The position numbers and the translations under genes are program-made. From Elusimicrobiales bacterium (lineage in GTDB: Bacteria; Elusimicrobiota; Elusimicrobia; Elusimicrobiales; UBA9959): a stretch of 64,000 nt of DNA. The stretch lies in the NCBI GenBank assembly GCA_028688015.1, contig JAQTZB010000002.1:248001-312000 (forward strand). Reading direction: 5' to 3'. Below are positions 15,628 to 24,869 of this stretch, piece by piece; the stretch's first letter is position 1, and each line of letters begins with the position of its first letter. The notes beneath the pieces are model-generated. The model was not told the DNA's origin and searched no databases. It saw only the letters and a program-made list of their open reading frames with translations.

Positions 15628-18600
15628 ATGACCCTAAAGGCGACCCCGCTTAAACTCCTGCTGCTCCTGGCCTGCGCCAGGGGCGCCTTTGCGGCGGATT
15701 TTGCCGCGCCCGCGCCCGCAGGCGGACGTTTCCTGCTGCTGGACCGGCAAGACCCCTCCAAAGTGCTGTCCGCCGCGGAAGTCTCCACGGCGGCCGCGCC
15801 CGGCGGCCCCGAGGGGCTCTCCGGCGACATGCCCTTTCAGTACAGCGGCGACGCCTGGAACGAGGCGCGCGAGGCGGTGGAGACAGGCCGCTTCAAACGG
15901 GAGGAGCTGGCCCCGCTGCCCCGGGTGGACGTCTCCACCGAAGCCCCCGCCGCCCCCGAGCCGCAGGTGGAGTTCCGCGAGTCCGGCACCACCCTCTCCG
16001 TCACCGGCCGCAAGGTCATCGCCCTCAACTACAGCGGCAAGAAGTACATTAACGAGCAGACCTCCGTCACGCGCGCCCGCTCCCTGAGCCTCTTCGAGAT
16101 CACGCAGCAGATGCAGGTGCGCATGCAGGGCAAGGTAGGGCAGAAGATCACCGTCAACGTCGACTACGACGACACCAAGCAGGACAAGCAGGACATCTCG
16201 GTGGTCTACACCGGCGACCCCAACGAGGTGGTGCAGAACGTCTCGTTCGGCGACATCGACCTGAGCCTGCCGGCCACCGAGTTCGTCTCCTACAACAAGC
16301 AGTTGTTCGGCATCAGGGCGGACCTGAAGACGCAGCGCCTCAAATTCACGTTCGTCGGCTCGCGCACCAAGGGCCAGACCAAGACGCGCCAGTTCACCGG
16401 CAACACCCAGTTCCAGGGCGCGGACATCCTCGACATAAACTACCTGCGCCGCAAATACTACGACGTCACCTTCGGCAACCCGGCGCGCCTGCCCATCAAG
16501 TCCGGCACCGAGCGCATCTACATAGACCAGCAGACCCTGGCGCAGGTGGACAACGTCACCGTCTTCGAGCTGGTCGGCAAGGACATGGCGGTGCAGACCT
16601 CCACCTACACGGGCCGTTTCCAGCTGCTGAGCCCCGGCATAGACTACGTGATGGATTACTCCAAGGGCCTCGTGACCTTCAACCGCACGCTGAACCCGCA
16701 GGACGTGGTGGTCATCGACTTCCAGAACTTCGGCGGCACCAGCCTTTCCCAGAACAGTTCCACAGACACGCTGACGGGGCTGAACACCCTCGCGGCCCTG
16801 GTCGCCCCCGCTATCATCAAGACGCCCAGCGACATAGCCCTTTCTTCCGTCGCCGCCACCATAGCGGCGCTGGACTCTCACAGGCACGAGCTTAAGACCT
16901 ATTATTCCATCGGCCAGACCAACCTGGTCCGGGACAACGGCAACGGCAACTTCATACTTAAAGTGCAGGACCTCAACCGCACCGAGGTCGCGGTAGCCGG
17001 CTACAACCCCGCGAACTCCAACCCGACGGTAAAATATCCCGACACCATCGAGGTGGATTTCGAGCAGGGCATCTTCCACCTCAAGAACCCCTTCCTGGAC
17101 CCGGACACCTCCGCCCCCCGGCCCGACGACCAGGTCTATTCGGCCGCGCCGGCGTCGAAGCGCATCCTCCGCGTAGAGTACTCGTTCCGCTTCAAGACCT
17201 TCCTGCTGGAGCCCAACATCGTGCTGCAGTCGGAAGTGGTGCGCGTGGACGGCAAGAAGCTGGGCCGCAACGAAGAGTATTTCATAGACTACGACTCGGG
17301 CTTCATCACGTTCTATTACCCCGAGCGCGTCGGGCAGGATTCCAAGATAGAGATCGTCTACGAGGTTTCGCCTTTCGGCGGAGTGGGTAACCAGTCGCTG
17401 GTCGGCGGCCGCATCTCCTACGACTTCGGCTCCCACTTCTCGCTGGGCTCGACGATGCTCTACCAGGGCGGCATCAAGAGCAACACCGTGCCCAACGTCA
17501 CCGACCTGACCAACAGCATGCTGGTCTACGAGGGCGACGCCCAGTTGAAAGGACTCAACCTCTTCGGCCTGAAGACCAGCCTGGGGGCCGAGGCGGCCCA
17601 GAGCCGCCTGAATCCCAACCTCAACGACTACGCGCTGATAGACAACATGGAGGGCGTCAAGCAGGAAGATTCCCCGTCGATGGATAAGAACTACTGGTTC
17701 ATCGCGGCCAACCCCGTTCAGGCCCCCGCCGACCCGCTGGCGCTGGACTGGTACAACGAGAACATCAAGGCCCGCGACATCAACCCGGCCGCGAGTTCTG
17801 AAGGCACCCAGCAGGTGCTGTCTTTCCATTACGATTTCAGCGTCTCCCCCGAGGTCTCGATCGTTTACCCCCTCTCCCCCACCGGCCTCGATTTCTCGCA
17901 GAAGAACGTGCTGGAGCTGGTGGTTTACGGCGAGAATTCCACGGGCGCGCCCGGCCCGCGCTTCAATATCCACCTGGGCCAGATAACCGAGGATGCGGAC
18001 AATTCCGGCGGGCAGACCTTCTCCTGCGCCTCGGGCCTGGTGATCCCCAACGCGCCCAAGAGCGAGGACCTCAACTGCGACGAGCAGGTGGCGGCGGCCG
18101 AGGACATCGGCTGGCTCTACGACCCCGGCACCGCCAACACCCGGCGCTACGGCGCGGGCAACGGCCGCCTGGACAGCGAGGACCTTAACAAGAACGGGCG
18201 CCTCGACGTGCAGGACTTCACCGGCGGCAGCCTGGGCTACGTCAACGGCGCGCTGTTCACCGACACCTCCGACAACACGTCCAAGAACACCGTGGATTTC
18301 ACAGGCTGGCGCACGCTCTACCTGCCGCTGGGCATCACCTCCACAGATACCTACAAGTGGAACGCCATAAAGCAGGTGCGCATCTCGCTGAAGCAGGCCG
18401 CCGGCGGCGCCCTTTCGGGCACCATTAAGTTCGCGCGCATCTCGGCCGTAGGCAACACCTGGACCGTGCAGTCCTCTACCGCCGGCTCCATGCAGGCCAT
18501 CGGCGTGAACAACCACGACAACCCCGGTTATACCCCGATCTACGACGAAGGAGGAGACCCTTCCGCCGTGTTCAACAACCTCTATGGCTCCGTGTCAGAG

Positions 18601-21012
18601 CAGAAGCAGAAGAACAATTCCGCCTCGGTCACAGAGCAGACCCTGGCGCTGGACTATAACAACATCTACGCCGGCAACGCCTCTACGGGCTCCACGGTCT
18701 ACGTCTACCGTAAATTTTCTACGGCGATAGACATCTCGCAGCACGAGAAGGTGCGCTTCCTCGTCAAGAGCGAGAGCGGCGCAGACCCCGGCGCTTCTTT
18801 CTACCTGAAGGCGGGCGACGCGAATAATTACTTCAAGGCCTCTATCCCCCTCAACTTCACCGGCTGGCGCCTGATCACGGTGCGGCAGGAAGATGTGACC
18901 GGAGACAAGATACCCGACATCTGGGTCCCCGAGACTTCCGGAGTAGAGGTCTCCTCCCGCGGCACGCCCAGCCTGCAGCAGGTGCCGCAGTTCCTCGCTG
19001 GCGTCGAGGCTACCGACGGCAGCGGCCACGGCGGCACGGTCTACTTCAACGAGCTGCACCTCTCCGATCCGCTGATGCGCGTCGGCAACGCCCGCAAGGT
19101 GGAGGGCGCCTTCGAGATCCCCGGCTGGCTGAGCTTCGGCGGCAAACACCGCTTCGTGGACCGCAGTTTCCAGACGCCGGTGACGGCCATCGCCAACCAG
19201 GACAACGAGTCGCAGTCCGGCTACCTCAATATCACGCGCCTGGCGTTCTTCCCGGTCAACGTCACGGCCGCGCGCCAGATCACGGTCACGCCCAACACGC
19301 TTACCACCGGCGCCAATAACCTGGTGAATTCTCTCCAGCAGGGCCGCGTTAAGAAGTTCGACGGCACGGCCTCCGGCACCCTCGGCATCGGCGCGCTGCC
19401 GCGCGTGGGGCTGAACTACACCAAGGGCCTGACGGACTACAGCCTGCTCAGCCGCAAGGACGACCGGGACCTCTACGCGGCCAACATGACCTACTCGCTG
19501 CCGGGCACCCTGCCCGTGCTGCCGCGCTCCCTGAACCTGAACTACTCGCTCGGGAGCAGCAAGGTGGCCTACGATCCTTCACGGCTGACCCCCGCCGGGC
19601 AGATCGGTCTCTTCGATACGAAGGAGCGCACCGACGCCTACGGGGCCAAGCTGACCTTCATCCCGTGGAACGGCGCCTCGTTCAACCCCGGCTACTCTCT
19701 GCAGACCGCCCGCGAAGAGCGCGCGCCGGTGGCGGACCCGCTGCGCTCGGAGCGCTATAACAAGTCGCTGCAGCAGACGGTGGATTTCAATTCCAATCTG
19801 CTCTTCGCCCGCTGGTTCAACCCGTCGTTCAGCTACTCGGTCACCACGCTGGAGAGCAACAACCTCAACACCACCACCGTCACGGTGGCGCAGTCCTCTC
19901 AGGTGTTCACGGCCGGCCAGATCAAGACGGTGAACCGCACCGCGCAGGGCGGCGTCTCGCTGACCATCAACGTAAACGACCTGGCGCCGCGCAACAAACT
20001 GCTGCGCTCCATGGTGCTGTCCTCCAATTACCAGATCCAGGACGGCGACGCCTGGGCCAACGTGGAGAAGGACTACAACACGCGCAACAAGCTCTGGCTC
20101 CGGGACTCCATGGCCCCCTCCAGCCCCTTCGCGCAGCGCAACTCCGTGACGCTGCGCGACACCTTCAGCTCCTCGCAGCGCTGGCAGCCTTTCGAGGGCT
20201 TCGGCTTCAAGGGGAACGCCGCGCCTCTGGGCACGCTCTCGCTGACCAACAATTTCTCCAACTCGGTACAGCGCTCCGAGGTGACCGGCACGATCTCCAA
20301 GAGCGTCAACCGCACCTTCCCCGACATGATCCTGTCGATGTCGCAGTTGGAGGGGCTGCTGCGCGCGCGCCGCTGGGCGCAGGCGGCCACCATCAACCTC
20401 AAATACTCTCGCAATACAAACGAGGCCAAGACCGTTTCCCTCGACACGTCCGGCACCTACGGCATGGACCTGCGCTTCAAGCTGCTGAACCTCGTGGACA
20501 CGGCCCTCAGCTATAACCTGCGCCTGACGGACAAGAAGGACCTGCGCGTCAACCAGGTCACGCAGCGCACGCGGCATGACGACGCCACGCTGCAGGGCAC
20601 ATTCGACGTCCGCAAGTTCCGGCTCACGCCTAAGGCCGACTATTCGGCAGACAAAACGCGCGGCGCGCTGGGCGTAGTGACCGCCAATACCCGAACCATT
20701 ACCCCCAGCCTGCTGATCAAGTCAGACTTCCAGCTGCCCAAGGGACTCAAGCTGCCGTTCATGAAGCAGGCCATAGTCTTCACGAACCGCATCGTCTGGA
20801 CCACTACGCTCAGCTACGCGCTCAAGTCCTCGCCTATCACTATCGCCGACAACAGCCGCCTGTTCTCGCTGAACTCCAGCGCGGACTACGAGGCCGCCAA
20901 GAACCTGCGCCTGACCTTCAACGCCGGGCTGCAGCGCTACTGGCACAAGTACCTCAAGCAGGAGGAGTACCTGTCCTACCAGGCGGGCAGTACGCTGACG
21001 TTCCAGTTCTAG
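15628..21012 (+). CDS. SprA-like giant outer-membrane protein (type IX-like translocon candidate)
   Basis: This protein of about 1794 residues has a signal peptide (LKLLLLLACARGAFA). I prefer the ATG at 15628 to the TTG one codon earlier. The body matches the SprA family of Bacteroidota in character. It has repeated DYSKGLVTFNRTL/ DYDSGFITFYYPERV beta motifs following PGIDYVMDYS and NEEYFIDYDSG, and the transition region MEGVKQEDSPSMDKNYWF. An EF-hand/dockerin-like loop (EDLNKNGRLDVQDFTGG) comes next, followed by a long beta-strand-rich C-terminal half ending in aromatic Phe (TFQF). In Bacteroidota SprA is the very large barrel through which T9SS substrates cross the outer membrane. This protein is shorter than typical SprA (about 2400). 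Partners in this window are the PorV-like protein and a CTD-bearing protein. Confidence 0.8.
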   Translation: MTLKATPLKLLLLLACARGAFAADFAAPAPAGGRFLLLDRQDPSKVLSAAEVSTAAAPGGPEGLSGDMPFQYSGDAWNEAREAVETGRFKREELAPLPRVDVSTEAPAAPEPQVEFRESGTTLSVTGRKVIALNYSGKKYINEQTSVTRARSLSLFEITQQMQVRMQGKVGQKITVNVDYDDTKQDKQDISVVYTGDPNEVVQNVSFGDIDLSLPATEFVSYNKQLFGIRADLKTQRLKFTFVGSRTKGQTKTRQFTGNTQFQGADILDINYLRRKYYDVTFGNPARLPIKSGTERIYIDQQTLAQVDNVTVFELVGKDMAVQTSTYTGRFQLLSPGIDYVMDYSKGLVTFNRTLNPQDVVVIDFQNFGGTSLSQNSSTDTLTGLNTLAALVAPAIIKTPSDIALSSVAATIAALDSHRHELKTYYSIGQTNLVRDNGNGNFILKVQDLNRTEVAVAGYNPANSNPTVKYPDTIEVDFEQGIFHLKNPFLDPDTSAPRPDDQVYSAAPASKRILRVEYSFRFKTFLLEPNIVLQSEVVRVDGKKLGRNEEYFIDYDSGFITFYYPERVGQDSKIEIVYEVSPFGGVGNQSLVGGRISYDFGSHFSLGSTMLYQGGIKSNTVPNVTDLTNSMLVYEGDAQLKGLNLFGLKTSLGAEAAQSRLNPNLNDYALIDNMEGVKQEDSPSMDKNYWFIAANPVQAPADPLALDWYNENIKARDINPAASSEGTQQVLSFHYDFSVSPEVSIVYPLSPTGLDFSQKNVLELVVYGENSTGAPGPRFNIHLGQITEDADNSGGQTFSCASGLVIPNAPKSEDLNCDEQVAAAEDIGWLYDPGTANTRRYGAGNGRLDSEDLNKNGRLDVQDFTGGSLGYVNGALFTDTSDNTSKNTVDFTGWRTLYLPLGITSTDTYKWNAIKQVRISLKQAAGGALSGTIKFARISAVGNTWTVQSSTAGSMQAIGVNNHDNPGYTPIYDEGGDPSAVFNNLYGSVSEQKQKNNSASVTEQTLALDYNNIYAGNASTGSTVYVYRKFSTAIDISQHEKVRFLVKSESGADPGASFYLKAGDANNYFKASIPLNFTGWRLITVRQEDVTGDKIPDIWVPETSGVEVSSRGTPSLQQVPQFLAGVEATDGSGHGGTVYFNELHLSDPLMRVGNARKVEGAFEIPGWLSFGGKHRFVDRSFQTPVTAIANQDNESQSGYLNITRLAFFPVNVTAARQITVTPNTLTTGANNLVNSLQQGRVKKFDGTASGTLGIGALPRVGLNYTKGLTDYSLLSRKDDRDLYAANMTYSLPGTLPVLPRSLNLNYSLGSSKVAYDPSRLTPAGQIGLFDTKERTDAYGAKLTFIPWNGASFNPGYSLQTAREERAPVADPLRSERYNKSLQQTVDFNSNLLFARWFNPSFSYSVTTLESNNLNTTTVTVAQSSQVFTAGQIKTVNRTAQGGVSLTINVNDLAPRNKLLRSMVLSSNYQIQDGDAWANVEKDYNTRNKLWLRDSMAPSSPFAQRNSVTLRDTFSSSQRWQPFEGFGFKGNAAPLGTLSLTNNFSNSVQRSEVTGTISKSVNRTFPDMILSMSQLEGLLRARRWAQAATINLKYSRNTNEAKTVSLDTSGTYGMDLRFKLLNLVDTALSYNLRLTDKKDLRVNQVTQRTRHDDATLQGTFDVRKFRLTPKADYSADKTRGALGVVTANTRTITPSLLIKSDFQLPKGLKLPFMKQAIVFTNRIVWTTTLSYALKSSPITIADNSRLFSLNSSADYEAAKNLRLTFNAGLQRYWHKYLKQEEYLSYQAGSTLTFQF

Positions 21013-21028
21013 TTCTTTCGGGGGGGAG

Positions 21029-21757
21029 ATGAAGCCGGGATTGCTAAAAGCCGGGAAATGGCTGCTCAACGCGCTGCTGCCGCGCACCTGCGCGCATTGC
21101 GGCCTGGACCTGCATTATCTGGACGCTGACCCGCTCTGCCCCGGCTGCCGCGCCCGGCTGGAGCCGCTGCCGGAGCTGCACTGCCGGGCCTGCGGGCTGC
21201 CGCTGCCAGACGGAGGCGCTGCGTGCCGCGACTGCCGCGGTGGCGTTCCCAGCACGCTGGCACTGGCCCGCTCGGCCTTAGTCTTCAACCCGGAGCTGCG
21301 CTCCGTGGTGCACGCGTTCAAATACAAGGGGCGCGACGACCTGGCTGCCCAGCTGGGGGCGCAGATGGCCGCCGCGCTGGACCGCTTCCCGGAGCTCTCG
21401 GGCTACTCTTTCGCAGCCGCGGTGCCGCTGCACCCGGCCAAGCGCCGCGAGCGCGGCTTCAACCAGGCCGAACTGCTGGCGGCGGCGCTCGCCGCGCGGC
21501 GCAACCTGTTCCACCTGTCGGGCGTCTGCGAGCGGGTGCGCAACACCCCCAGCCAGACCGCGCTCTCGAAGGCCGACCGCAAGGCCAATATAGCCGGTGC
21601 CTTCCGCGCCTGCAGGCCCGAGCTTTTGAAGGGCCGCAACATCCTCCTCGTCGACGACGTCGCCACCACCCTCGCCACCCTCGACGAGCTCGCCGCCGAG
21701 CTCAAGCGCGCCGGCGCCGCCTCCGTCGCCGCCTACACCCTCGCCCGAGAACCTTAG
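21029..21757 (+). CDS. comF: ComF/GntX-family phosphoribosyltransferase-like protein
   Basis: This 242-residue protein has the typical two-part ComF design. The N-terminal zinc-ribbon has paired cysteines (CAHCGLD, CPGCRARL, CRACGLP, CRDCRGG), and the type I phosphoribosyltransferase-like domain has AVPLHPAKRRERGFNQAELLA and the PRPP-loop ILLVDDVATTLATLDE. The usual TTGAT of the loop reads TTLAT. ComF proteins take part in DNA uptake or in handling of imported DNA. It begins 16 bases after the sprA-like stop, so the two are probably co-transcribed. The last 120 bases use CTC and GTC almost exclusively, unlike the rest of the gene. Confidence 0.88.
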   Translation: MKPGLLKAGKWLLNALLPRTCAHCGLDLHYLDADPLCPGCRARLEPLPELHCRACGLPLPDGGAACRDCRGGVPSTLALARSALVFNPELRSVVHAFKYKGRDDLAAQLGAQMAAALDRFPELSGYSFAAAVPLHPAKRRERGFNQAELLAAALAARRNLFHLSGVCERVRNTPSQTALSKADRKANIAGAFRACRPELLKGRNILLVDDVATTLATLDELAAELKRAGAASVAAYTLAREP

Positions 21758-21965
21758 CCTCCGCTCCGGGGGCCGCGAGATGCTCAGTCGGGGCCAGCAG
21801 GGGAGGGGCCCCGTGCTCCTGGGCAGAAGGGAACCGTTGCGCGGTTCCCCCCGCCCTTGGGAAATTATGGGCGGGGCCCCCTTCCCCAAAGTCGCACGGA
21901 ACCCCTCCCCTGCCGTCCCCTCCGTATACTTGTCAGTACTACCCCAAGCGAGCCACCAGCGGAGA

Positions 21966-22083
21966 CCGTGAGGGGCAGGGTTAGCAAAACCTTCACGAGC
22001 CCGACGCTTGCGTAGCGCGGAGGGCGAGTGGTGAGTGAGCGCACGGTGTGCGCGAACGCGTTTTGCGTTCCTGCCCCTCGCGG
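21966..22083 (+). repeat. Structured dispersed repeat, copy 1
   Basis: This element of about 118 bases can fold as a three-way junction. The outer stem is CCGTGAGGGGCAGG (21966-21979) with CCTGCCCCTCGCGG (22070-22083). An inner continuation is GCAAAAC (21984-21990) with GTTTTGC (22060-22066). Hairpin two combines TCAC/GTGA, GCCC/GGGC and CGCT/AGCG (21993-22034), and hairpin three is GCGCAC-GGT-GTGCGC (22039-22053). A second copy at 57180-57290 keeps the fold with different paired bases. It lies 208 bases downstream of comF in the same orientation. Confidence 0.8.
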
Positions 22084-22195
22084 TAGGCCGCCAACCACGA
22101 GCGACACTGCGTACCCGGAGAAGGCATACCCTCTCAGGCCCCACCGGATGCTGTTCTCACCCCGCGGTGGGCCGAGAGGCGTTTCTTGAATAAAT

Positions 22196-22227
22196 AAAAA
22201 AGGCCGGCGGGTGAGCGCCGGCCTTTT
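22196..22227. terminator. Intrinsic terminator for the GH13 gene
   Basis: The arms AGGCCGGCG (22201-22209) and CGCCGGCCT (22216-22224) are flanked by an A-run on the left and TTTT on the right. It lies 16 bases beyond the stop of the minus-strand GH13 gene and could also stop rightward transcripts from comF. Confidence 0.88.
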
Positions 22228-22242
22228 GTGTTGCCTTGGGGT

Positions 22243-23739
22243 CTAAAACTGCACGTCGAAGATGTAGGCGGAGTACGGGGCCATCTGCTGCAGGCGCAGG
22301 CCGCCGGCCAGGTCCTCGGACTTGAACGAGAAGAAGCGGTCGGACAGCTCCTCGAAGATGGCCGTCGTCTCGCCTTCGCTCTTTATGGAGGCGTTCACGA
22401 TCCCGCACGAGGGCTCGCCCGAGTAGTTCACCACCACTATCTTCAGCGTACGCCGCTGCGCCCAGGACCAGGCCAGGATATTGTTGTTGGTCCGGTTCTC
22501 CTTGTCGCACTGGCGCACGTCCAGCAGCGCCCACTCGCCGCCGTGGAACGCGGGGTGGTCGGTGATCTTCAGCAGCTTGGCGTAGAACTTCTTGACCTCC
22601 AGGTCCGGCACGCGCTCGTAGAGCTCCTTGAGCTGCAGCGGCGGGCGCACCTTAACGCCGTCCACCTGGTTGTCGTTGTAGAAGCGCAGGCCCTTGATGG
22701 TGGAAACCACCACCCCGGCGGCCAGCGCCTTTTGGCGCCCGAAGGCGGCCAGCGAGGGCTGCTCGTCGTGATTGTCTATGAAGCGGGCAGAGCGCTTCTG
22801 GTAGAGCTTTTCGGCGCGCAGGTGGCCGCGCACCTCCTGCGCCCCCTGGAAGCGCAGGCGGTCGTAGGTGCCCTTGTCGTAGGTATAATCGAAGCCGATC
22901 TGCTGCACGCGCCACTCAAGGCCCCAGTAAACCTCGGCCAGGAAGGTGAACTGCGGGTGCTTTTCCTTGACCGCCTTTATCGCGCTCTCCCAGAATTCCT
23001 CCTGGGGGCGCTTGTAGCCGCCGCGGTTGAGCAGCCAGCCCCAGGTCCCCTCGTGGATCTCATTGAGCGTCAGCATCACCATATCGCAGCGCACGCCGTC
23101 GGCCATGTCCGCGATGCGCAGCAGCACGGACAGCATCCGGTCGCGCGTGGCGGGGTTGAAATAGTTCAGCTGCGCGCTGTCAGACCACGCGGGGAAATTG
23201 GGGTCGCGGCCGTAGGCTATGTAGCGCTTACCCTCGCCGTCGGGCAGCTCGAAGAACCAGTCGGGATGGGCGCGGAAATCTTCCTCGGAGCCGTTGATGA
23301 AGCAGTCGGGGCACTCCTTGATGTAGGGGTTGTCCTTGGCCGTATGGTTGGAGACCAGGTCGACCATCAGCTTCATCCCCATCGAATTGAGCTTTTCTTT
23401 CAGGGCCTTCAGCTCCCACTCGAAACCCAGCTCGGCGTTCAGGCGGTACCAGTGCACCGAGTAGGGCGAAGAGCCGACGGCCTCGGGGCCGAAGCCGGGC
23501 GGGATGGTCTTAAGTTCCTCCGCCAGCGCCTTGTCCTCGCGCGCTATGCGCTCCGACTCGGGGCTGGGCTCCCAGACGCCCACCAGCCAGACTATGTCGA
23601 AGCCGAGGTGGCGCAGCTCCTGCCATTCGTCGTCTGGCACGGAGGAAAGGGTCATCTCGGGCAGGGAATACTTCGCCCGCAGCTGCTTTAGCCACAGCCT
23701 GGTATTGATTTCAATCAAATGCGGATTCGAACGAAGCAC
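22243..23739 (-). CDS. GH13 alpha-amylase-family enzyme
   Basis: This 498-residue protein has no signal peptide, so it is probably cytoplasmic. All four GH13 regions are visible: I, MVDLVSNHT near residue 120; II, GVRCDMVML near 213 with the nucleophile Asp; III, FLAEVYW near 266 with the acid/base Glu; and IV, RFIDNHDEQ near 318. A C-terminal beta domain (about 400-498) follows. Members hydrolyse or transfer alpha-glucosyl units; short single-domain forms like this act on malto-oligosaccharides, trehalose or glucosyl phosphates, and the exact specificity cannot be read. It ends at a strong terminator and is probably a single-gene transcript. Confidence 0.88.
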   Translation of the reverse strand: MLRSNPHLIEINTRLWLKQLRAKYSLPEMTLSSVPDDEWQELRHLGFDIVWLVGVWEPSPESERIAREDKALAEELKTIPPGFGPEAVGSSPYSVHWYRLNAELGFEWELKALKEKLNSMGMKLMVDLVSNHTAKDNPYIKECPDCFINGSEEDFRAHPDWFFELPDGEGKRYIAYGRDPNFPAWSDSAQLNYFNPATRDRMLSVLLRIADMADGVRCDMVMLTLNEIHEGTWGWLLNRGGYKRPQEEFWESAIKAVKEKHPQFTFLAEVYWGLEWRVQQIGFDYTYDKGTYDRLRFQGAQEVRGHLRAEKLYQKRSARFIDNHDEQPSLAAFGRQKALAAGVVVSTIKGLRFYNDNQVDGVKVRPPLQLKELYERVPDLEVKKFYAKLLKITDHPAFHGGEWALLDVRQCDKENRTNNNILAWSWAQRRTLKIVVVNYSGEPSCGIVNASIKSEGETTAIFEELSDRFFSFKSEDLAGGLRLQQMAPYSAYIFDVQF

Positions 23740-23870
23740 TTTCCCTCCCTGCTTTTCCTAAAAACGATTTTAGTGAAGATCCCCCGGAACTGGCTACTAT
23801 TATAGCAAATACGGCCCCGGCTACGGCGCAACCGCCGCGCTGACCGGCCTTATGAGCCGGAGCAACGAAA

Positions 23871-23895
23871 GCGCCCCCCGTCCGCCAGGGGGCGC
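23871..23895 (-). terminator. Possible weak terminator downstream of the Cache protein gene
   Basis: The arms GCGCCCCC (23871-23878) and GGGGGCGC (23888-23895) lie just past the stop at 23909 on the minus strand. They are followed on that strand by a short TTTCGTT tract. The T run is poor, so termination may be incomplete. Confidence 0.4.
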
Positions 23896-23908
23896 AAGGC
23901 GCCTGGCG

Positions 23909-24853
23909 CTACGGCGTTCCGGACTCGCCTTGCGACGGCTTCAGCCAGTAGGCGGCCAGTTTATAGGCCACGATCGAAAAGAGCAGGATCAGCAGCACGC
24001 CGGAGGTCACCACCCGCCAGGCCCAGGAGGACGCCCTGCGCGCCGGAGCGTCGCCGGCGTCCATGACCTCGTAGACCCACCACTTGGTGCCCGCCACGTT
24101 GGAGACGGAGACCAGCAGGGTGCGGCCGCGGAAATAAACGGGGCTGGAGAGGTCGGCGGTTTCGCGCTCGGAAGCCAGGGCCAGCAGCTTCAGCACCTCG
24201 GCCGGGGCCTTGAGGCCGGGCTTCACTATGGACATGCTCATCGAATCCGCGATGACCTGGCCGCCCATGTCCACCAGGCCGAAGCTGCCGTAAGAGTTGC
24301 GGCCCATCATGCGCACCACCTCGCCCAGGTAGGCGAGGCTGAGCCGGCCGGCCAGGTAATACGCCGGAGAGCCGCCCTTCAGCAGCGGCTCGGCCAGCAC
24401 CAGAGCTGGCGGAGTATACTCCCCGTACTCCACCGCGCCGGCGGGGGCCAGCGTAGCTTTAGCCTCGGAAAATACCGGGCTTTTGGCGTATTCCAGGCGC
24501 GGTTTGGACCCGCCGGCCGGGTAGCGCGCGAGCTCCGCGCCGGAGGGCCCGAGCAGGGCCAGCTCGGAGTAGATGAAGGGATTCTCCTGGGCGCGGGCGG
24601 CAAGGTCCTTCTTCAGCGCGGCCTGCCCGCCGGAGAGCCGGGCCCCGGCCACGCGGGCCAGGTTGTAATTCAGGTTCAGCACGTCGGAGATGATGCCGGC
24701 GCCGGTCGAGGTGCGCAGGCCCAGGTAGCGCAGCGTGTCGTTCTTCTGCAGTTCGCCTTCGCCGTAGATGAAGTGCCGGCTCAGCAGCAGGAAGGGCAAG
24801 AGGAACAGACCGGCCACCGCGGCTGTGAATTTGTATTTACTGAGACCGTTCAT
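23909..24853 (-). CDS. Cache-type sensor membrane protein without output domain
   Basis: This 314-residue protein has an N-terminal membrane helix (FTAAVAGLFLLPFLLLS) and a periplasmic region of about 240 residues. That region has dCache-like features: ENPFIYSELALLGPSGAELARYP, YLAGRLSLAYL, GSFGLVDMGGQVIADS and the terminal WWVYEVMD. A second membrane helix (VVTSGVLLILLFSIVAYKLA) is followed by only about 20 cytoplasmic residues. Such double-Cache domains bind small ligands and normally feed kinases, cyclases or chemoreceptors; here no output module follows. It lies 16 bases downstream of the GT39-like gene and is probably in the same transcript. Confidence 0.75.
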   Translation of the reverse strand: MNGLSKYKFTAAVAGLFLLPFLLLSRHFIYGEGELQKNDTLRYLGLRTSTGAGIISDVLNLNYNLARVAGARLSGGQAALKKDLAARAQENPFIYSELALLGPSGAELARYPAGGSKPRLEYAKSPVFSEAKATLAPAGAVEYGEYTPPALVLAEPLLKGGSPAYYLAGRLSLAYLGEVVRMMGRNSYGSFGLVDMGGQVIADSMSMSIVKPGLKAPAEVLKLLALASERETADLSSPVYFRGRTLLVSVSNVAGTKWWVYEVMDAGDAPARRASSWAWRVVTSGVLLILLFSIVAYKLAAYWLKPSQGESGTP

Positions 24854-24869
24854 AAGCGGACCATCCTGT

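Larger units (their letters stand above)
21758..22242. other. Hairpin-rich non-coding region between convergent genes
   Basis: This 485-base gap lies between comF and the GH13 gene and holds no credible gene. From left to right it contains three hairpins: GGGGCC/GGCCCC (21790-21812), GGAACCG/CGGTTCC (21830-21848) and CCCCGCCC/GGGCGGGG (21849-21876). The structured repeat at 21966-22083 and a terminator at 22196-22227 follow. Short frames through it give low-complexity peptides and I reject them. It could be a structured RNA or a mobile-element remnant. Confidence 0.6.

Noticed and set aside
15634-18516. 960-codon minus-strand frame opposite the sprA-like gene
   Set aside because: Same antisense artefact; Val/Gly/Arg/His-rich, no domain, no ribosome site.
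21966-22083. tRNA or known riboswitch
   Set aside because: The three-way junction lacks the TTCGA loop and CCA-end features of tRNA, and I recognise no riboswitch core; left as an unassigned structured repeat.
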